A stretch of 64,000 nt of DNA. Source: JAPLIS01 sp963719415 (GTDB lineage Bacteria > Babelota > Babeliae > Babelales > Vermiphilaceae). The notes below the pieces were generated by a model. It saw nothing but the letters and a program-made list of their open reading frames with translations, had not been told where the DNA came from and did no database searches. The number at the start of each line of letters is the position of its first letter. The first letter of the stretch is position 1. Shown here piece by piece: positions 25,306 through 34,779 of the stretch. The stretch is taken from NCBI GenBank assembly GCA_963719415.1, contig OY970383.1, forward strand, positions 682,001-746,000, read 5' to 3'. Position numbers and translations under genes: made by a program.

Positions 25306-28239
25306 CTAAAACTTCCAGCGCATTTCTACCTCAACCCCAATATCACGATGCTCATCCCTAATAGCTCGCAATCCAATATCATCAGAAAAAAAATATTCCA
25401 ACTCAAAACGAGTATCTTCAGAAAGGCTAAAATTTTTCTGAATCAGAGCTCGCCAAGAATCATTAAGAGTGATTTCTATCCCTCCACGCAAACCACCTCT
25501 TCCTGTTTGATCAGTAAAACTTGGCACCAAACTAATCGTAAAAGGCAGAGCACTCCTTTTTAAATATTTATCTAAAAACGACTCTGAACCTTGACCAAAA
25601 AGAGCTAACTGAAGATTATTCATAAGAAATGCTGGCATCATGGTATTTAAAGATTCTTCCGGAGATCCAACGAGCAATAATGCTATAATCTGTTCTTCAG
25701 TAAGAGGAGGATTGGAATCAAACATTATCTGATGATTATCTAACAATCCATGCGCATATAGAGTAACCATGTATTTTTTTATTCTATTTTTTGCCTGCAA
25801 CTCAATAGACGGATTAAATGTATTTTCTGCATCAAAAAAAACACCTCCTTTGGTGATATGTAACGGCTTATAAGGCAACATGATAGAACCAGAATCAAAC
25901 GTTATAGCACCATACAGCAAAGGGTTGGCTATGGTACCCGTCACAGATAAATCTACTGCCGCATGAGCTTTCAATAATGGAGTATCTATGCCGATGAATG
26001 ACTTTGTCTCTATTGCCATATTCAATGCTATATTTTTTATTACATCATGATAAAAAGATTTAGTAGTTAAGCTAATCTGATCAGATAAAATATCAGAAAA
26101 TTTAAATGAAAATAAAGCGCTATTCATCTGAGCAGAATCAATAAAAAGAGAGCCATCGATACTGGTCGGTTCTGACAATTTCTTAGACAATAGCCAACTC
26201 CCCGAAACCATAGCAAATATATTCTTCTGCAGATTAAAAAGACAGCGGTCAAACAAAAATGGCATATGAATAAAGAGCAACTTTCCACCAGAATCCATCT
26301 TAACAATACCCTTTTTGCTCTCTAAAAAACCAGCATTCAGTAAAACACGCATATCACTAAAACAAAATTCACGCTGGCCAAATAACCAGCGAACATTGCC
26401 CCCAAAATTGGTAATAAAATTATATGTATGAGGCAAACGAATAACGCCATCATCAAAACGCATAGCGCATTCAACACCCCTGGAAAAAGAAAATATATCC
26501 AAAACTATATCCCCTTTACCCTGCAATTCAAGACCAGTAAAAAAATGTAATACAGAAAAAACAATAGAGTGAGAAATAATGGACGACCATCTATCGGAAC
26601 CTGTCCCTTTTATAGAAATCAAAGAAACACAACTACCATCACAGCTAATATCACGGCTGTTATCATGACACTCAAAACACTCTATATAGGGCGTTTTATA
26701 TAAAGAACCAGCGCCAGAATAAGTGTAGGTATTCATAGTACCATTTAACAAAAAACGTCCATCTTTAATCACATCTTTAAGAGTAAGCTGTCCTTGCAAA
26801 TCATACGACTCTTTTGCGACAGTAGAATGCAACAAGCAATGATACACGAACACTACTTCTTTTTCTAGATCACTATCTGGCGCACTATTTATACTACCAT
26901 CTATACGATCCATACTATAGGCTGGCTGCATGACCATGCTACAGGTGAAATCATCGGCATCAATATAAAAAGATGAAAAATGTATGTTCTTTGTATTATA
27001 TAACTTTAGAGATGCAGTCCATGATTCTAAATCAAAATTCCATGCTCCCTCAACCTCTGTATCTGCTAAAACAGCTGCAATAGTACCTAAAAAACTATTG
27101 CCCATTTTTTCGACAGTGATTGTACAAGAATCTGATAATAAACAAGAGCAAACTTTGACGTCTTGCATATTAAGCTTACCCTTAAGGGCCATCGGGTTAT
27201 TTTCTTTTTTTACTGTCTCTTGCCCGCCCAAAAAACTTCCACACTTATCTAAAAAACTATCAACTTGCAACGAACAAATCCCTTCTACAAGCTGATTTTT
27301 ATTGTCATTAATAAAAAGCCTGCACGGATGAGAAAAAGGAAATTGTGCAGTGATTTTACACGAAAATCCATACTCACAACCTCTATTTTCTTGAATATTT
27401 TCTTGCCTATTTTTTTGCACTAAACAATCGACTGCATAAAGTTCTTCAACATTCTTTAATATAAAATGTCCCTGCTTGCTATCTAATACTCCGGAAACAA
27501 AACAAGTAGGCTTACTTAAAGAAGGAATTTCCATCTTAATATCCAGCGCCCCCTCAACTCCTTCATAGGGCCACTGAATTTGCATAGCATCTTTTATCTG
27601 CACACTAAAAGTTCCCGACAAAGAAGAAAAAAGGACTCTGTTAAGCAATGAATAACTGCCCGCATCTATGCGAACAACGGATTTAAACAGCTTGTTTATT
27701 TCTTTGGAAAGCATGGTAAAAGAACAAAAAAAATGAGATCTTTTTTTATCATCTTTTAAAAGCAAACTACTTTTAACAAGCTCAATATTTTTTATATACA
27801 CAGCAAAAGGAAATAGATAAGAACTGGTAAAAAAATTCGATATATAGGAACTAATCGCAACAGAACCATCGTTCACTTCAGATTCTATATGACAACCATA
27901 TATGCATAAATAAAGATCAATGCATCCATTTTTTAATAAATCTACCCAAGAAAAAGATAAAACCAGCTTTTTAGCCTTCCATTGCCACTCACTATTTTCT
28001 CTGATTGGCAAATCAGGCGATGCCACAACAACATCTTTTACTATTAACGTAGACGTAAAAAAATTAATACTCTCTAATTGACATGAAACAGTACAGCCTA
28101 ACTCTTGATTTGCTGATTGTTGTTTTAAATAAGAGATAACATAAAAAGTGCATACCTCGTGCACCCATGGATCATATTGAGCATACAATAACGTGACCAT
28201 GATACCAACAAAAATAGAACTGAAAATTTTTTTAATCAT
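25306..28239 (-). CDS. tamB: TamB-like translocation and assembly module protein
   Basis: 977 aa, anchored by an N-terminal hydrophobic helix (residues 1-20), with a long beta-rich body of low similarity as usual for TamB/AsmA-like proteins. The C-terminal ~250 residues carry the DUF490 signature: ITFDSGSIMLPYKPLHITKG, NRIKKYMVTLYAHG, PPLTEEQIIALLLVGSPEES, and an end rich in aromatic beta strands (ELEYFFSDDIGLRAIRDEH, VEVEMRWKF). It is thought to form a bridge carrying lipids or outer-membrane proteins across the periplasm. It may partner the BamA-family protein at 62.3 kb, since no TamA is visible here. Confidence 0.88.
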   Translation of the reverse strand: MIKKIFSSIFVGIMVTLLYAQYDPWVHEVCTFYVISYLKQQSANQELGCTVSCQLESINFFTSTLIVKDVVVASPDLPIRENSEWQWKAKKLVLSFSWVDLLKNGCIDLYLCIYGCHIESEVNDGSVAISSYISNFFTSSYLFPFAVYIKNIELVKSSLLLKDDKKRSHFFCSFTMLSKEINKLFKSVVRIDAGSYSLLNRVLFSSLSGTFSVQIKDAMQIQWPYEGVEGALDIKMEIPSLSKPTCFVSGVLDSKQGHFILKNVEELYAVDCLVQKNRQENIQENRGCEYGFSCKITAQFPFSHPCRLFINDNKNQLVEGICSLQVDSFLDKCGSFLGGQETVKKENNPMALKGKLNMQDVKVCSCLLSDSCTITVEKMGNSFLGTIAAVLADTEVEGAWNFDLESWTASLKLYNTKNIHFSSFYIDADDFTCSMVMQPAYSMDRIDGSINSAPDSDLEKEVVFVYHCLLHSTVAKESYDLQGQLTLKDVIKDGRFLLNGTMNTYTYSGAGSLYKTPYIECFECHDNSRDISCDGSCVSLISIKGTGSDRWSSIISHSIVFSVLHFFTGLELQGKGDIVLDIFSFSRGVECAMRFDDGVIRLPHTYNFITNFGGNVRWLFGQREFCFSDMRVLLNAGFLESKKGIVKMDSGGKLLFIHMPFLFDRCLFNLQKNIFAMVSGSWLLSKKLSEPTSIDGSLFIDSAQMNSALFSFKFSDILSDQISLTTKSFYHDVIKNIALNMAIETKSFIGIDTPLLKAHAAVDLSVTGTIANPLLYGAITFDSGSIMLPYKPLHITKGGVFFDAENTFNPSIELQAKNRIKKYMVTLYAHGLLDNHQIMFDSNPPLTEEQIIALLLVGSPEESLNTMMPAFLMNNLQLALFGQGSESFLDKYLKRSALPFTISLVPSFTDQTGRGGLRGGIEITLNDSWRALIQKNFSLSEDTRFELEYFFSDDIGLRAIRDEHRDIGVEVEMRWKF

Positions 28240-28271
28240 AGATTGTTTAGGCGCATATTATTTAAGCACGT

Positions 28272-28781
28272 TTATTCAAGCAATTTCCATCGACCATCTG
28301 TATAACAATATTTTCTCATATAGGAAACTTTCGATACAGCACAACTCAATGCTCCTACATACGAACCCACATTGTCTGATATATAGATCGTACCAGCATG
28401 CACAATACCTGAGGGGTGAAATATAATCTGATTGCCAGGAAAAGTAACCCCCTTTTTAATAACTCCTGTAGGGGCTGATGGAGGTCCCAATATACCACCC
28501 TTTACCCCGAAAAAAAGAAATTTCGGGAGATCTTCGGTTATATGAGCGTATTGATATCGACATCGATCAATATCAAACGTTAAGATACAAGGCTTATTGC
28601 TTGTCTGTGCTAAACAGCGAAGATAGCAACAGATAGTTTCTAACTTTTCAATCTCTGCTCGAACAAGCGCACCACGCAAAAAAGAGACTTGTGCACCAAC
28701 AAGACCAATAATGATCATTGCCAATCCCAGCACTACCAGCAATTCAATAAGCGAAAATCCACTAAACTTTTTCCCTGTCAC
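28272..28781 (-). CDS. Type II secretion/type IV pilus pseudopilin (GspH-like)
   Basis: 169 aa, GTG at 28781. The N-terminus is a type III prepilin signal: GFSLIELLVVLGLAMIIIGL, with the cleavage-site Gly, the +1 Phe and the +5 Glu. The rest is a small globular domain with a short Cys-containing end. It fits minor pseudopilins (GspH/FimT-like). It would be processed by a prepilin peptidase, not present in this window. It lies between tamB and the secretion ATPase gene, all on the same strand. Confidence 0.85.
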   Translation of the reverse strand: MTGKKFSGFSLIELLVVLGLAMIIIGLVGAQVSFLRGALVRAEIEKLETICCYLRCLAQTSNKPCILTFDIDRCRYQYAHITEDLPKFLFFGVKGGILGPPSAPTGVIKKGVTFPGNQIIFHPSGIVHAGTIYISDNVGSYVGALSCAVSKVSYMRKYCYTDGRWKLLE

Positions 28782-28853
28782 AATTATACCAATCTCATAA
28801 AATTATCGGGGTCCCCCCTGATTAAATGGGTAACTAGATGGGATAAAATCCAA

Positions 28854-30578
28854 CTAGATGGCTTCTTCCATGCCATGTTCAATCGTTGCAACAGAAAGCA
28901 CCTCTTCTATAGTCGTTAAACCCTTTTTAATTTTCGACACTCCATCTTCAATAAGGGGAGTCATACCATCATGTATTGCTTGACGATTTATACGGGAAGT
29001 CTCAGCTCGCTCCATCGTTAATTTAACAATCCCTTCTGTTACTTCCATCAATTCAAAAATAGGAAGTCGGCCGCGATAACCAGTCTGAAGACACTTTTCA
29101 CAGCCACCTATTTTATAAAAAACAACATCTTTAAGCTCATCTTGGCCGTGATCAATAGAAACGCCGAGCTTTTTCAGCAGATCTTTTGTTGGATGATATG
29201 GCTGCTTACAGTCACTACACAGCTTTCGCACAAGGCGTTGAGCTATTACTAACACAACCGATGAAGCAATTAAAAATGGCTCTATATTCATATCAATCAG
29301 ACGAGTAATTGCTGCTGGCGCACTATTTGTATGAAGCGTGCTTAACACAAGATGTCCTGTTAATGCTGCTTGGATAGCAATTTGAGCAGTCTCTTGGTCC
29401 CGGGTTTCACCAATCATGACAATATCTGGATCTTGACGCAAAATAGAACGTAACGCAATTGCAAAAGAAAGACCAACCTTATCATTAACTGGCACCTGCG
29501 CTATCCCTGCAATCTGATATTCAACCGGATCTTCCACGGTAATAATATTTACATCAGACTTATTTAACTCAATAAGAATTGAATAAAGCGTAGTTGTTTT
29601 ACCTGAACCGGTCGGTCCGGTAACATACACAATGCCATTAGGACGATGAATATTCTTCACCAACAACTGATAATCCCGGTCGCTTAACCCCATTGCATCT
29701 ATAGTAGCCACAGATCTTGTTCGGTCTAAAAGACGCATTACTACACGTTCGCCCCAACTCACGGGAAGTATTGATACCCGAAGATCGATAGATTTATCAG
29801 CAACTTTTATCTGAATTCTGCCATCTTGCGGCAATCTTTTTTCTGCTATATCTAATTTTGCCATAATCTTAAGACGAGAAACCAAAGCCCCTTGAATTCG
29901 TTTAGGCGGCGTCATCACATCATACATGATCCCATCAATGCGATATCGAACACGGATTTCTTTTTCAAATGGTTCTATGTGAATATCTGAAGCTCCACGC
30001 TTTGCAGCCTGAAACATAATGTGATTCACTAACTTAATAATAGGAGCTTCTGTAGCCATAGAAAGTATATCTTTTTCTTCCACTTCTTCAAACGCTACAT
30101 CTGCCGCCTCTTCTTGCTCTTCAAACTCTTCAATCATCTGCTTAGAACCTTCAATCGGGTAGTACCGATTAATAGCTTCCATAATAACGGGAACCGAAGA
30201 TACGGCATAACGAGCGGTTCCTCCCAATAAAAAATTTACTTCATCAAGAGGTTGAAACCGCGTTGGATCAGCAGCAACTATAACTATCTGGCCATTGATT
30301 GATAAAGGAATTACTCGATTATCACGTAAAAATTTTAAGGATATTTTACCAAGCATATCAAGATTTGCCATATTCTCAGTAATGACATCAATATACTCCA
30401 AAGAAGCATACCCAGCATATGCTCGCGCAATAACATCTGGTGCCACCAGCTTTTTATTAATTAAACATTCTTGCAAAGAGATAGCTGTTTCTACCGTCTG
30501 AGTTTGACATTCAGACAACTGCTCCGCGGTAATAATTCCCGATGAAACAAGAAAATCTCCAATATTTTTTGTAACCAT
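28854..30578 (-). CDS. GspE/PilB-type secretion or pilus assembly ATPase
   Basis: 574 aa, ATG at 30578 with AAGGGATC upstream. The N-terminal MshEN domain (GDFLVSSGIITAEQLSECQT) is followed by the ATPase core: SDIHIEPF, Walker A GPTGSGKTT near residue 323, Asp box, DPDIVMIGETRDQETAQIA (Walker B) and a His box. A tetracysteine zinc motif (CSDCKQPY and CEKCLQTGYRGR) is typical of GspE/PilB. It powers pseudopilin/pilus assembly from the cytoplasm. The pseudopilin gene follows 72 bp downstream. Confidence 0.93.
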   Translation of the reverse strand: MVTKNIGDFLVSSGIITAEQLSECQTQTVETAISLQECLINKKLVAPDVIARAYAGYASLEYIDVITENMANLDMLGKISLKFLRDNRVIPLSINGQIVIVAADPTRFQPLDEVNFLLGGTARYAVSSVPVIMEAINRYYPIEGSKQMIEEFEEQEEAADVAFEEVEEKDILSMATEAPIIKLVNHIMFQAAKRGASDIHIEPFEKEIRVRYRIDGIMYDVMTPPKRIQGALVSRLKIMAKLDIAEKRLPQDGRIQIKVADKSIDLRVSILPVSWGERVVMRLLDRTRSVATIDAMGLSDRDYQLLVKNIHRPNGIVYVTGPTGSGKTTTLYSILIELNKSDVNIITVEDPVEYQIAGIAQVPVNDKVGLSFAIALRSILRQDPDIVMIGETRDQETAQIAIQAALTGHLVLSTLHTNSAPAAITRLIDMNIEPFLIASSVVLVIAQRLVRKLCSDCKQPYHPTKDLLKKLGVSIDHGQDELKDVVFYKIGGCEKCLQTGYRGRLPIFELMEVTEGIVKLTMERAETSRINRQAIHDGMTPLIEDGVSKIKKGLTTIEEVLSVATIEHGMEEAI

Positions 30579-30765
30579 CCCGATCCCTTAATAAAAACAT
30601 GATTTTTTCTTGCTAATTCTAGAATCAGCGAGCCACTTTTTATATCCCTGAGCCTAATCAGAGATCCTGCTTTCCATTCTTGTGAAAATAAGTATACTAT
30701 TTTTATAAGAAAAACAGTACACTATCGACCCTACTGTATATAAGATTCATATTGCAAAGGTTACT

Positions 30766-31716
30766 ATGAATATAAAAAATACCAAAAATTTCTCCTACAT
30801 ACTTCTTATTGTTGGCATTCTCTGCTTGTCTTCATGCTCAAAACAAAAAAAAAGTAAGCTCTCTATGCAGGAAAAAGCAAAATCAATAAAACAACCAGTA
30901 AGCAAACTTTCCCTAAAACAAAAAAAGCTAGAACGACGGCAACAAAAAAAAACAGGCCAAACAAAAACCTTAAGTCTTATGTCATTTGAAGAATTAAGAA
31001 AAGCTCGAGACATACTCCTTAAAAAAAATGATAAAGAAACTGCGGTAAAATTTACTCAAAAAATGCTTCCCTTGGCTCCGCCAAATGACATCAAGCTCAT
31101 CAGTGAAATCACGATAGAACTTGCAGATCTTTATTTCGACCTCGGAAAATTAAAAAAAGCAGAGCTTGTATATACCGAATATTCTCGACTCTATCCGGGT
31201 AGTAAGGCTATAGAATATATGTCATATAAAGCAATACTCTGTTCATTTTATAGAACACTAAAAGCGGAAAATGATCAGACCAAAACAAACGATACTATTC
31301 TTTTGGCAAACGCATTTATTAATCGTAAAGATATTTTTAAAAAATACATTGATGAAGTTGAAACAATTCGCGTCTCTTGCTATAAAAAAGCAATAGAAAG
31401 CGATATAAATATCTTTAATTTTTATCTCAATCAAGGTCGGATCGTATCAGCACAAAGCAGACTTCAAAACATACGTAAAAATTGGTTAAGTAAATATCCT
31501 GAAGTTTCACATCAGATTTCCCAGCTAGAAAATCAATTAAAAACTAAAACGATAGCTATAACAAAACAACAAAGATCAAAAACAATAAAAACTGCAGCAA
31601 AAAACAGTACACAAAAAATTACTCCGACTGCTACGCAAACTGTTGCGCAAACAGATACCAAAACTATTGCTGAAGCAGAAATAGATAAACAAAAATCATT
31701 TACTGCGCGATTTTAA
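30766..31716 (+). CDS. BamD-like outer-membrane assembly lipoprotein
   Basis: 316 aa, ATG at 30766 with AAAGG upstream. The signal peptide ends in a lipobox (CLSSC, Cys about residue 24). A lysine-rich linker leads to TPR-like helices: LADLYFDLGKLKKAELVYTE YSRLYPGS is a BamD-type repeat, and SDINIFNFYLNQGRIVSAQSRL matches the BamD FYLNRGxYxAAxxRL segment. The C-terminal 50 residues are low-complexity Thr/Gln/Lys. It would work with BamA (62.3 kb) in beta-barrel insertion. A frame of unrelated secretion TPR lipoproteins cannot be excluded. Confidence 0.75.
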   Translation: MNIKNTKNFSYILLIVGILCLSSCSKQKKSKLSMQEKAKSIKQPVSKLSLKQKKLERRQQKKTGQTKTLSLMSFEELRKARDILLKKNDKETAVKFTQKMLPLAPPNDIKLISEITIELADLYFDLGKLKKAELVYTEYSRLYPGSKAIEYMSYKAILCSFYRTLKAENDQTKTNDTILLANAFINRKDIFKKYIDEVETIRVSCYKKAIESDINIFNFYLNQGRIVSAQSRLQNIRKNWLSKYPEVSHQISQLENQLKTKTIAITKQQRSKTIKTAAKNSTQKITPTATQTVAQTDTKTIAEAEIDKQKSFTARF

Positions 31717-31719
31717 TTC

Positions 31720-32121
31720 ATGAAAAAAGAGACTAAAATATTAGGTGATCATGGAGAAACAATAGTAGCTAACTACCTACAAAAAGCTGGTTTTACTATT
31801 CTGGTTCGCAACTATCGAACGAGTCATGGCGAAATTGATATTATTGCGCAACGGGGAGACACTATCTCTTTTGTAGAAGTTAAAACGCGTAAAACTATTT
31901 TTTTTGATATTTCTCAAGTAATTACTCCTCTAAAACAGAAAAAAATGATTCATGTAGCAAAATCATTTATTTCTCAGAATGAGACTCAACTATTTCATAA
32001 TTCCGTCTTACAGTTTGATATTGCTATCCTCGAACATAATCAAAACAATTCACAAAAAAATTCAACCATTACCAATTCAAACATTACCTATATTCCAAAC
32101 GCATTTTACGGCATAGAATAA
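31720..32121 (+). CDS. YraN/UPF0102 family endonuclease-like protein
   Basis: 133 aa, starting 3 bp after the bamD-like stop. Conserved UPF0102 motifs are present: LGDHGETIVANYLQKAGFTIL, NYRTSHGEIDIIAQ and FVEVKTRK, which together form a PD-(D/E)XK-like nuclease site (E..D..ExK). The biological role of the family is unsettled; it is often considered Holliday-junction-resolvase-like. The C-terminal 25 residues are Asn/Ser-rich and variable. Confidence 0.9.
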   Translation: MKKETKILGDHGETIVANYLQKAGFTILVRNYRTSHGEIDIIAQRGDTISFVEVKTRKTIFFDISQVITPLKQKKMIHVAKSFISQNETQLFHNSVLQFDIAILEHNQNNSQKNSTITNSNITYIPNAFYGIE

Positions 32122-32197
32122 TAAAATAGAATAATAAAATAGAAAAGTTAGACAAGAGTAAAGCAAAAATTATAAAAAGTTAAACAAGAAAGTTAAC

Positions 32198-32854
32198 ATG
32201 AAAGAGAGCATAAAGCGTATAATAACTGGTTTTGTACTCAGTTTTATTTTCTGGATAGCAATCTTTTATGCACCTAATTACCTATTTTCTTTTCTCTTGT
32301 TAGGAATTTTAACAACAATACTCTATTTCGAATGGCCCAACTTTTTTTCCCCCTATTCGCCCGCTTTTTGGCTCATCATGCCCTTTTATCCCACCTTACC
32401 ATTTATACTTCTTATCTATCTAAACCAGCACCCAGACTATCACCAACTTCTTCTTTTTTTATTTGTTATGGTCTCTAGTTATGATACAGGTGGCTATATT
32501 ATCGGTTCTCTCATGGGAAAACATAAAATAGCGCCAAAAATAAGTCCCAACAAAAGCTTAGAAGGGTTTTGGGGCGGCTATCTCTTTTCCTGCATCAGTC
32601 TTTCATTATTGTTTTACGAATTTAAAAGATTACAATCATGGTGGATAATATGCGGAATAACAGGTATTGTCTGCATTTTTGCTTGCGTTGGAGATTTATT
32701 AGAATCATGGCTAAAACGTAAAGCTAACATTAAAGATTCTGGTAATCTATTGCCCGGCCATGGCGGATTTTTAGACCGATTCGATGGAATTTTAGCTGCG
32801 GTATTTTTCTTTTATCTGTTTAGAGACACACTCGCATCTCTTTTAATAAAATAA
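32198..32854 (+). CDS. cdsA: Phosphatidate cytidylyltransferase CdsA
   Basis: 218 aa, shorter than E. coli CdsA (about 285) because N-terminal helices are missing, as in many small-genome versions. Several transmembrane helices are evident. The signature near the C-terminus, KRKANIKDSGNLLPGHGGFLDRFDG, matches the CDP-diglyceride synthase pattern (SxxKRxxxxKDxxxxxPGHGGxxDRxD). It makes CDP-diacylglycerol for phospholipid synthesis. An IS630 element starts 12 bp after its stop. Confidence 0.92.
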   Translation: MKESIKRIITGFVLSFIFWIAIFYAPNYLFSFLLLGILTTILYFEWPNFFSPYSPAFWLIMPFYPTLPFILLIYLNQHPDYHQLLLFLFVMVSSYDTGGYIIGSLMGKHKIAPKISPNKSLEGFWGGYLFSCISLSLLFYEFKRLQSWWIICGITGIVCIFACVGDLLESWLKRKANIKDSGNLLPGHGGFLDRFDGILAAVFFFYLFRDTLASLLIK

Positions 32855-32866
32855 ACAATTCATATA

Positions 32867-33819
32867 TAGCAAAGCGTTGATAAATAACCCCAAAAGAATA
32901 TACTAATTTCTAAACAAAAATTTAGGAGTTATAGTATGTATAGCGTAGACATAAGAAAAAAAGCTCTCGATTTATTAATCGAGAAGAAAATGAAAAAAAC
33001 GGAAGTAGCATTGTTGCTTGATATAGACAGAAAAACATTATATACATGGAATAAAATATTCAAAAAAGAAGGCCGCATTGCACCATTATCAGATCGAACA
33101 AAATCTGGAAAAAGCAGAAGAAAATTAGATTTAGTTAAATTTAAACTTTTTTTGGACGAACATCAAGATTGGACCATTAAAGCAATGACTGAAGCGTTGA
33201 AAGTTGGTAAAACAGCAGTAGGAACAGCTATAAAGGCTCTTGGTTACACTCGAAAAAAAAACAATATTTATTCAAAGAAAGAATAGAGAAAGCACGAATA
33301 GAGTTTGCAGAGAAAGTAAAAAAAATAAAAAAATCAGAATTGGTATATTTTGACGAATCTGGAATTGACAATAACGAACGATATGCATATGGATGGGGAT
33401 TGCGTGGCAAGCGCGTTTTTGCTGAAAAACCCGGGCATTCTACGCAAAGAACAAGTATTTGCGCAGGTCTTTTTGAAAATAAACTTTGTGCGCCTTTAAT
33501 ATTCGATGGTTATTGCAATAAAGAAATTATTAAATGTTATTTTGAGGCTGTTTTGCTGCCACATATAGGCACTGGAAAGACTATTGTTTTAGATAACGCA
33601 TCGTTTCACAAATGGATCGAAATCTCTGATATTGTAAATAAAGCTGGTTGTTCTTTGCTTTTTTTACCTGCTTATTCTCCAGACTTAAACCCAATAGAAC
33701 ATCATTGGGCTTACCTAAAAAATAATATTAGGCGTGAGCTTGAATTTGTTGAAAATGATATTTGGAAAGCGACTTGTAATGCATTTGAGAAAATGGGGAA
33801 TTCTTAGTGCGCTATGCTA
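32867..33819 (+). mobile_element. IS630-family insertion sequence, 953 bp
   Basis: The ends are imperfect inverted repeats of about 17-20 bp: left tagcaaagcgttgataa at 32867 and, at the right end, the complement of tagcatagcgcactaag (ending 33819). TA flanks both sides (32865-32866 and 33820-33821), the expected IS630/Tc1 target duplication. It encodes one transposase in two overlapping frames and appears recent. Confidence 0.85.
32936..33807 (+). CDS. IS630 transposase, made by -1 frameshifting of two frames
   Basis: The first frame (32936-33286, ATG after AGGAG) encodes the winged helix-turn-helix half, MYSVDIRKKALDLLIEKKMK to KALGYTRKK. At a run of nine A (33244-33252) the second frame, one base back, continues QYLFKERIEKARIEFAEKVK and holds the DDE core: VYFDESGID, TIVLDNASFHK, SPDLNPIEHHW. 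The second frame lacks an early start, so a -1 slip on the A-run is the likely way to full-length enzyme, as known for IS630 relatives. All catalytic residues are present, so the element may be active. Confidence 0.85.
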
Positions 33820-33887
33820 TATTTATTCCAATCAGTTTGACCATGACGAATAAAATAAAATGCTGTTAACGGAATTTCTTGAAGCAT
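33804..33887 (-). pseudogene. Histidine-phosphatase (phosphoglycerate-mutase-like) 5' fragment cut off by IS630
   Basis: From the ATG at 33887 the minus strand reads MLQEIPLTAFYFIRHGQTDW then NKY, and enters the IS630 right end, stopping at 33804. RHGQTDWN is the catalytic N-terminal motif of the histidine-phosphatase family. The remainder is not on the other side of the IS, where cdsA begins, so insertion was accompanied or followed by a deletion. GGAAAG lies upstream, and the gene followed the pyrophosphatase gene 33916-34335 by about 28 bp. Confidence 0.75.
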
Positions 33888-33915
33888 ACTATTTTCTTTC
33901 CAAAATGTATTATCT

Positions 33916-34335
33916 TTATTCTTCGAAATATCGATCAGCATTAGCCCGAAAATATGCCGCACTTGGGTGATCTTCGGCTACTTCAATATATTCAACATAA
34001 TAACCCATTTCAAATCCACCACGTTCTTGATAATATTTCTCTTTTTGAGCAAGCAACTCACTTTTTTCAATATTATATGCTTTACACAGACCATCAACCA
34101 CTTCCAGCACATCTGCAAGCTCAAAAATTATTTCTGCTCTGTTTGTTGCTGTTGCCACCTCAGCTGCTTCTTCAGTTAATTTATTTTTTAGTGCACTATG
34201 CAACGCTTGCCCATCTAAATATCGATAAGTTGGATGCAACCCTGCAGCCTTATCACCAAAAAAGCCTTTATCGCGTCCTAATTTATTACAAAAGAATTTT
34301 GCCATTTTCTTATCATCCATATTTTTATCAGCCAT
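33916..34335 (-). CDS. MazG-like NTP pyrophosphohydrolase (COG4997-like)
   Basis: 139 aa. The core holds NKLGRDKGFFGD (cf. NKLVRDK of COG4997), KLTEEAAEVATAT and ELADVLEVVDGL, i.e. the ExxE...ExxD metal-binding set of all-alpha NTP pyrophosphatases, and a C-terminal YYQERGGFEMGYYVEYIE. Such enzymes hydrolyse non-canonical or excess NTPs. It is a divergent relative of the protein at 34386-34778. Several ATGs are possible at the N-terminus; I keep the longest. Confidence 0.8.
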   Translation of the reverse strand: MADKNMDDKKMAKFFCNKLGRDKGFFGDKAAGLHPTYRYLDGQALHSALKNKLTEEAAEVATATNRAEIIFELADVLEVVDGLCKAYNIEKSELLAQKEKYYQERGGFEMGYYVEYIEVAEDHPSAAYFRANADRYFEE

Positions 34336-34385
34336 ATTTAAACCGTATTTTTTTCCGTACCATCAAGTACGATTGCTATAATCGA

Positions 34386-34778
34386 TTAAATTTCAGGGTA
34401 TTTTTCAGGAGCGGCTAAACAATATTTTTCCCCAAAACTTCCTACTGGATGCTCTGCTGTATCAACGAATCTCCTGCCTTCAAAACCACCTCGATCATTA
34501 TATTTACGCAATTTTTCTGCAATAATTTCGTCTTGAGTAATAGCATGCAACCCAGTAAGCGCATCAAGCACTTCGTGTAAATCTGCTATTTCTCCAATTA
34601 ATTCTTTTCTAGTGACAGAAACTATAACTTCCTGCGTCTCTTCCAGCAATTTAATACGAATCTCTTTATCAAACTCTTGATCGTTTAACATTCGCCAATT
34701 AATCTTTGAACCATGATTCTGTTCCATTAAATCAACAGCTTTATCTCGCCATAACTTATTCTGCAAAAAAATTCTCAT
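34386..34778 (-). CDS. COG4997-like NTP pyrophosphohydrolase
   Basis: 130 aa, ATG at 34778, one base after the stop of the upstream TPR gene (TAATATG), so translational coupling is likely. Core: QNKLWRDKAVDLMEQNHG, IKLLEETQEVIVSV, GEIADLHEVLDALTGLH, KYNDRGGFEGR. The metal-binding acidic residues (EExxE, ExxD) are kept. Two damaged copies of this gene lie at 36248-36648 and 38046-38241. Confidence 0.8.
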   Translation of the reverse strand: MRIFLQNKLWRDKAVDLMEQNHGSKINWRMLNDQEFDKEIRIKLLEETQEVIVSVTRKELIGEIADLHEVLDALTGLHAITQDEIIAEKLRKYNDRGGFEGRRFVDTAEHPVGSFGEKYCLAAPEKYPEI

Positions 34779-34779
34779 A

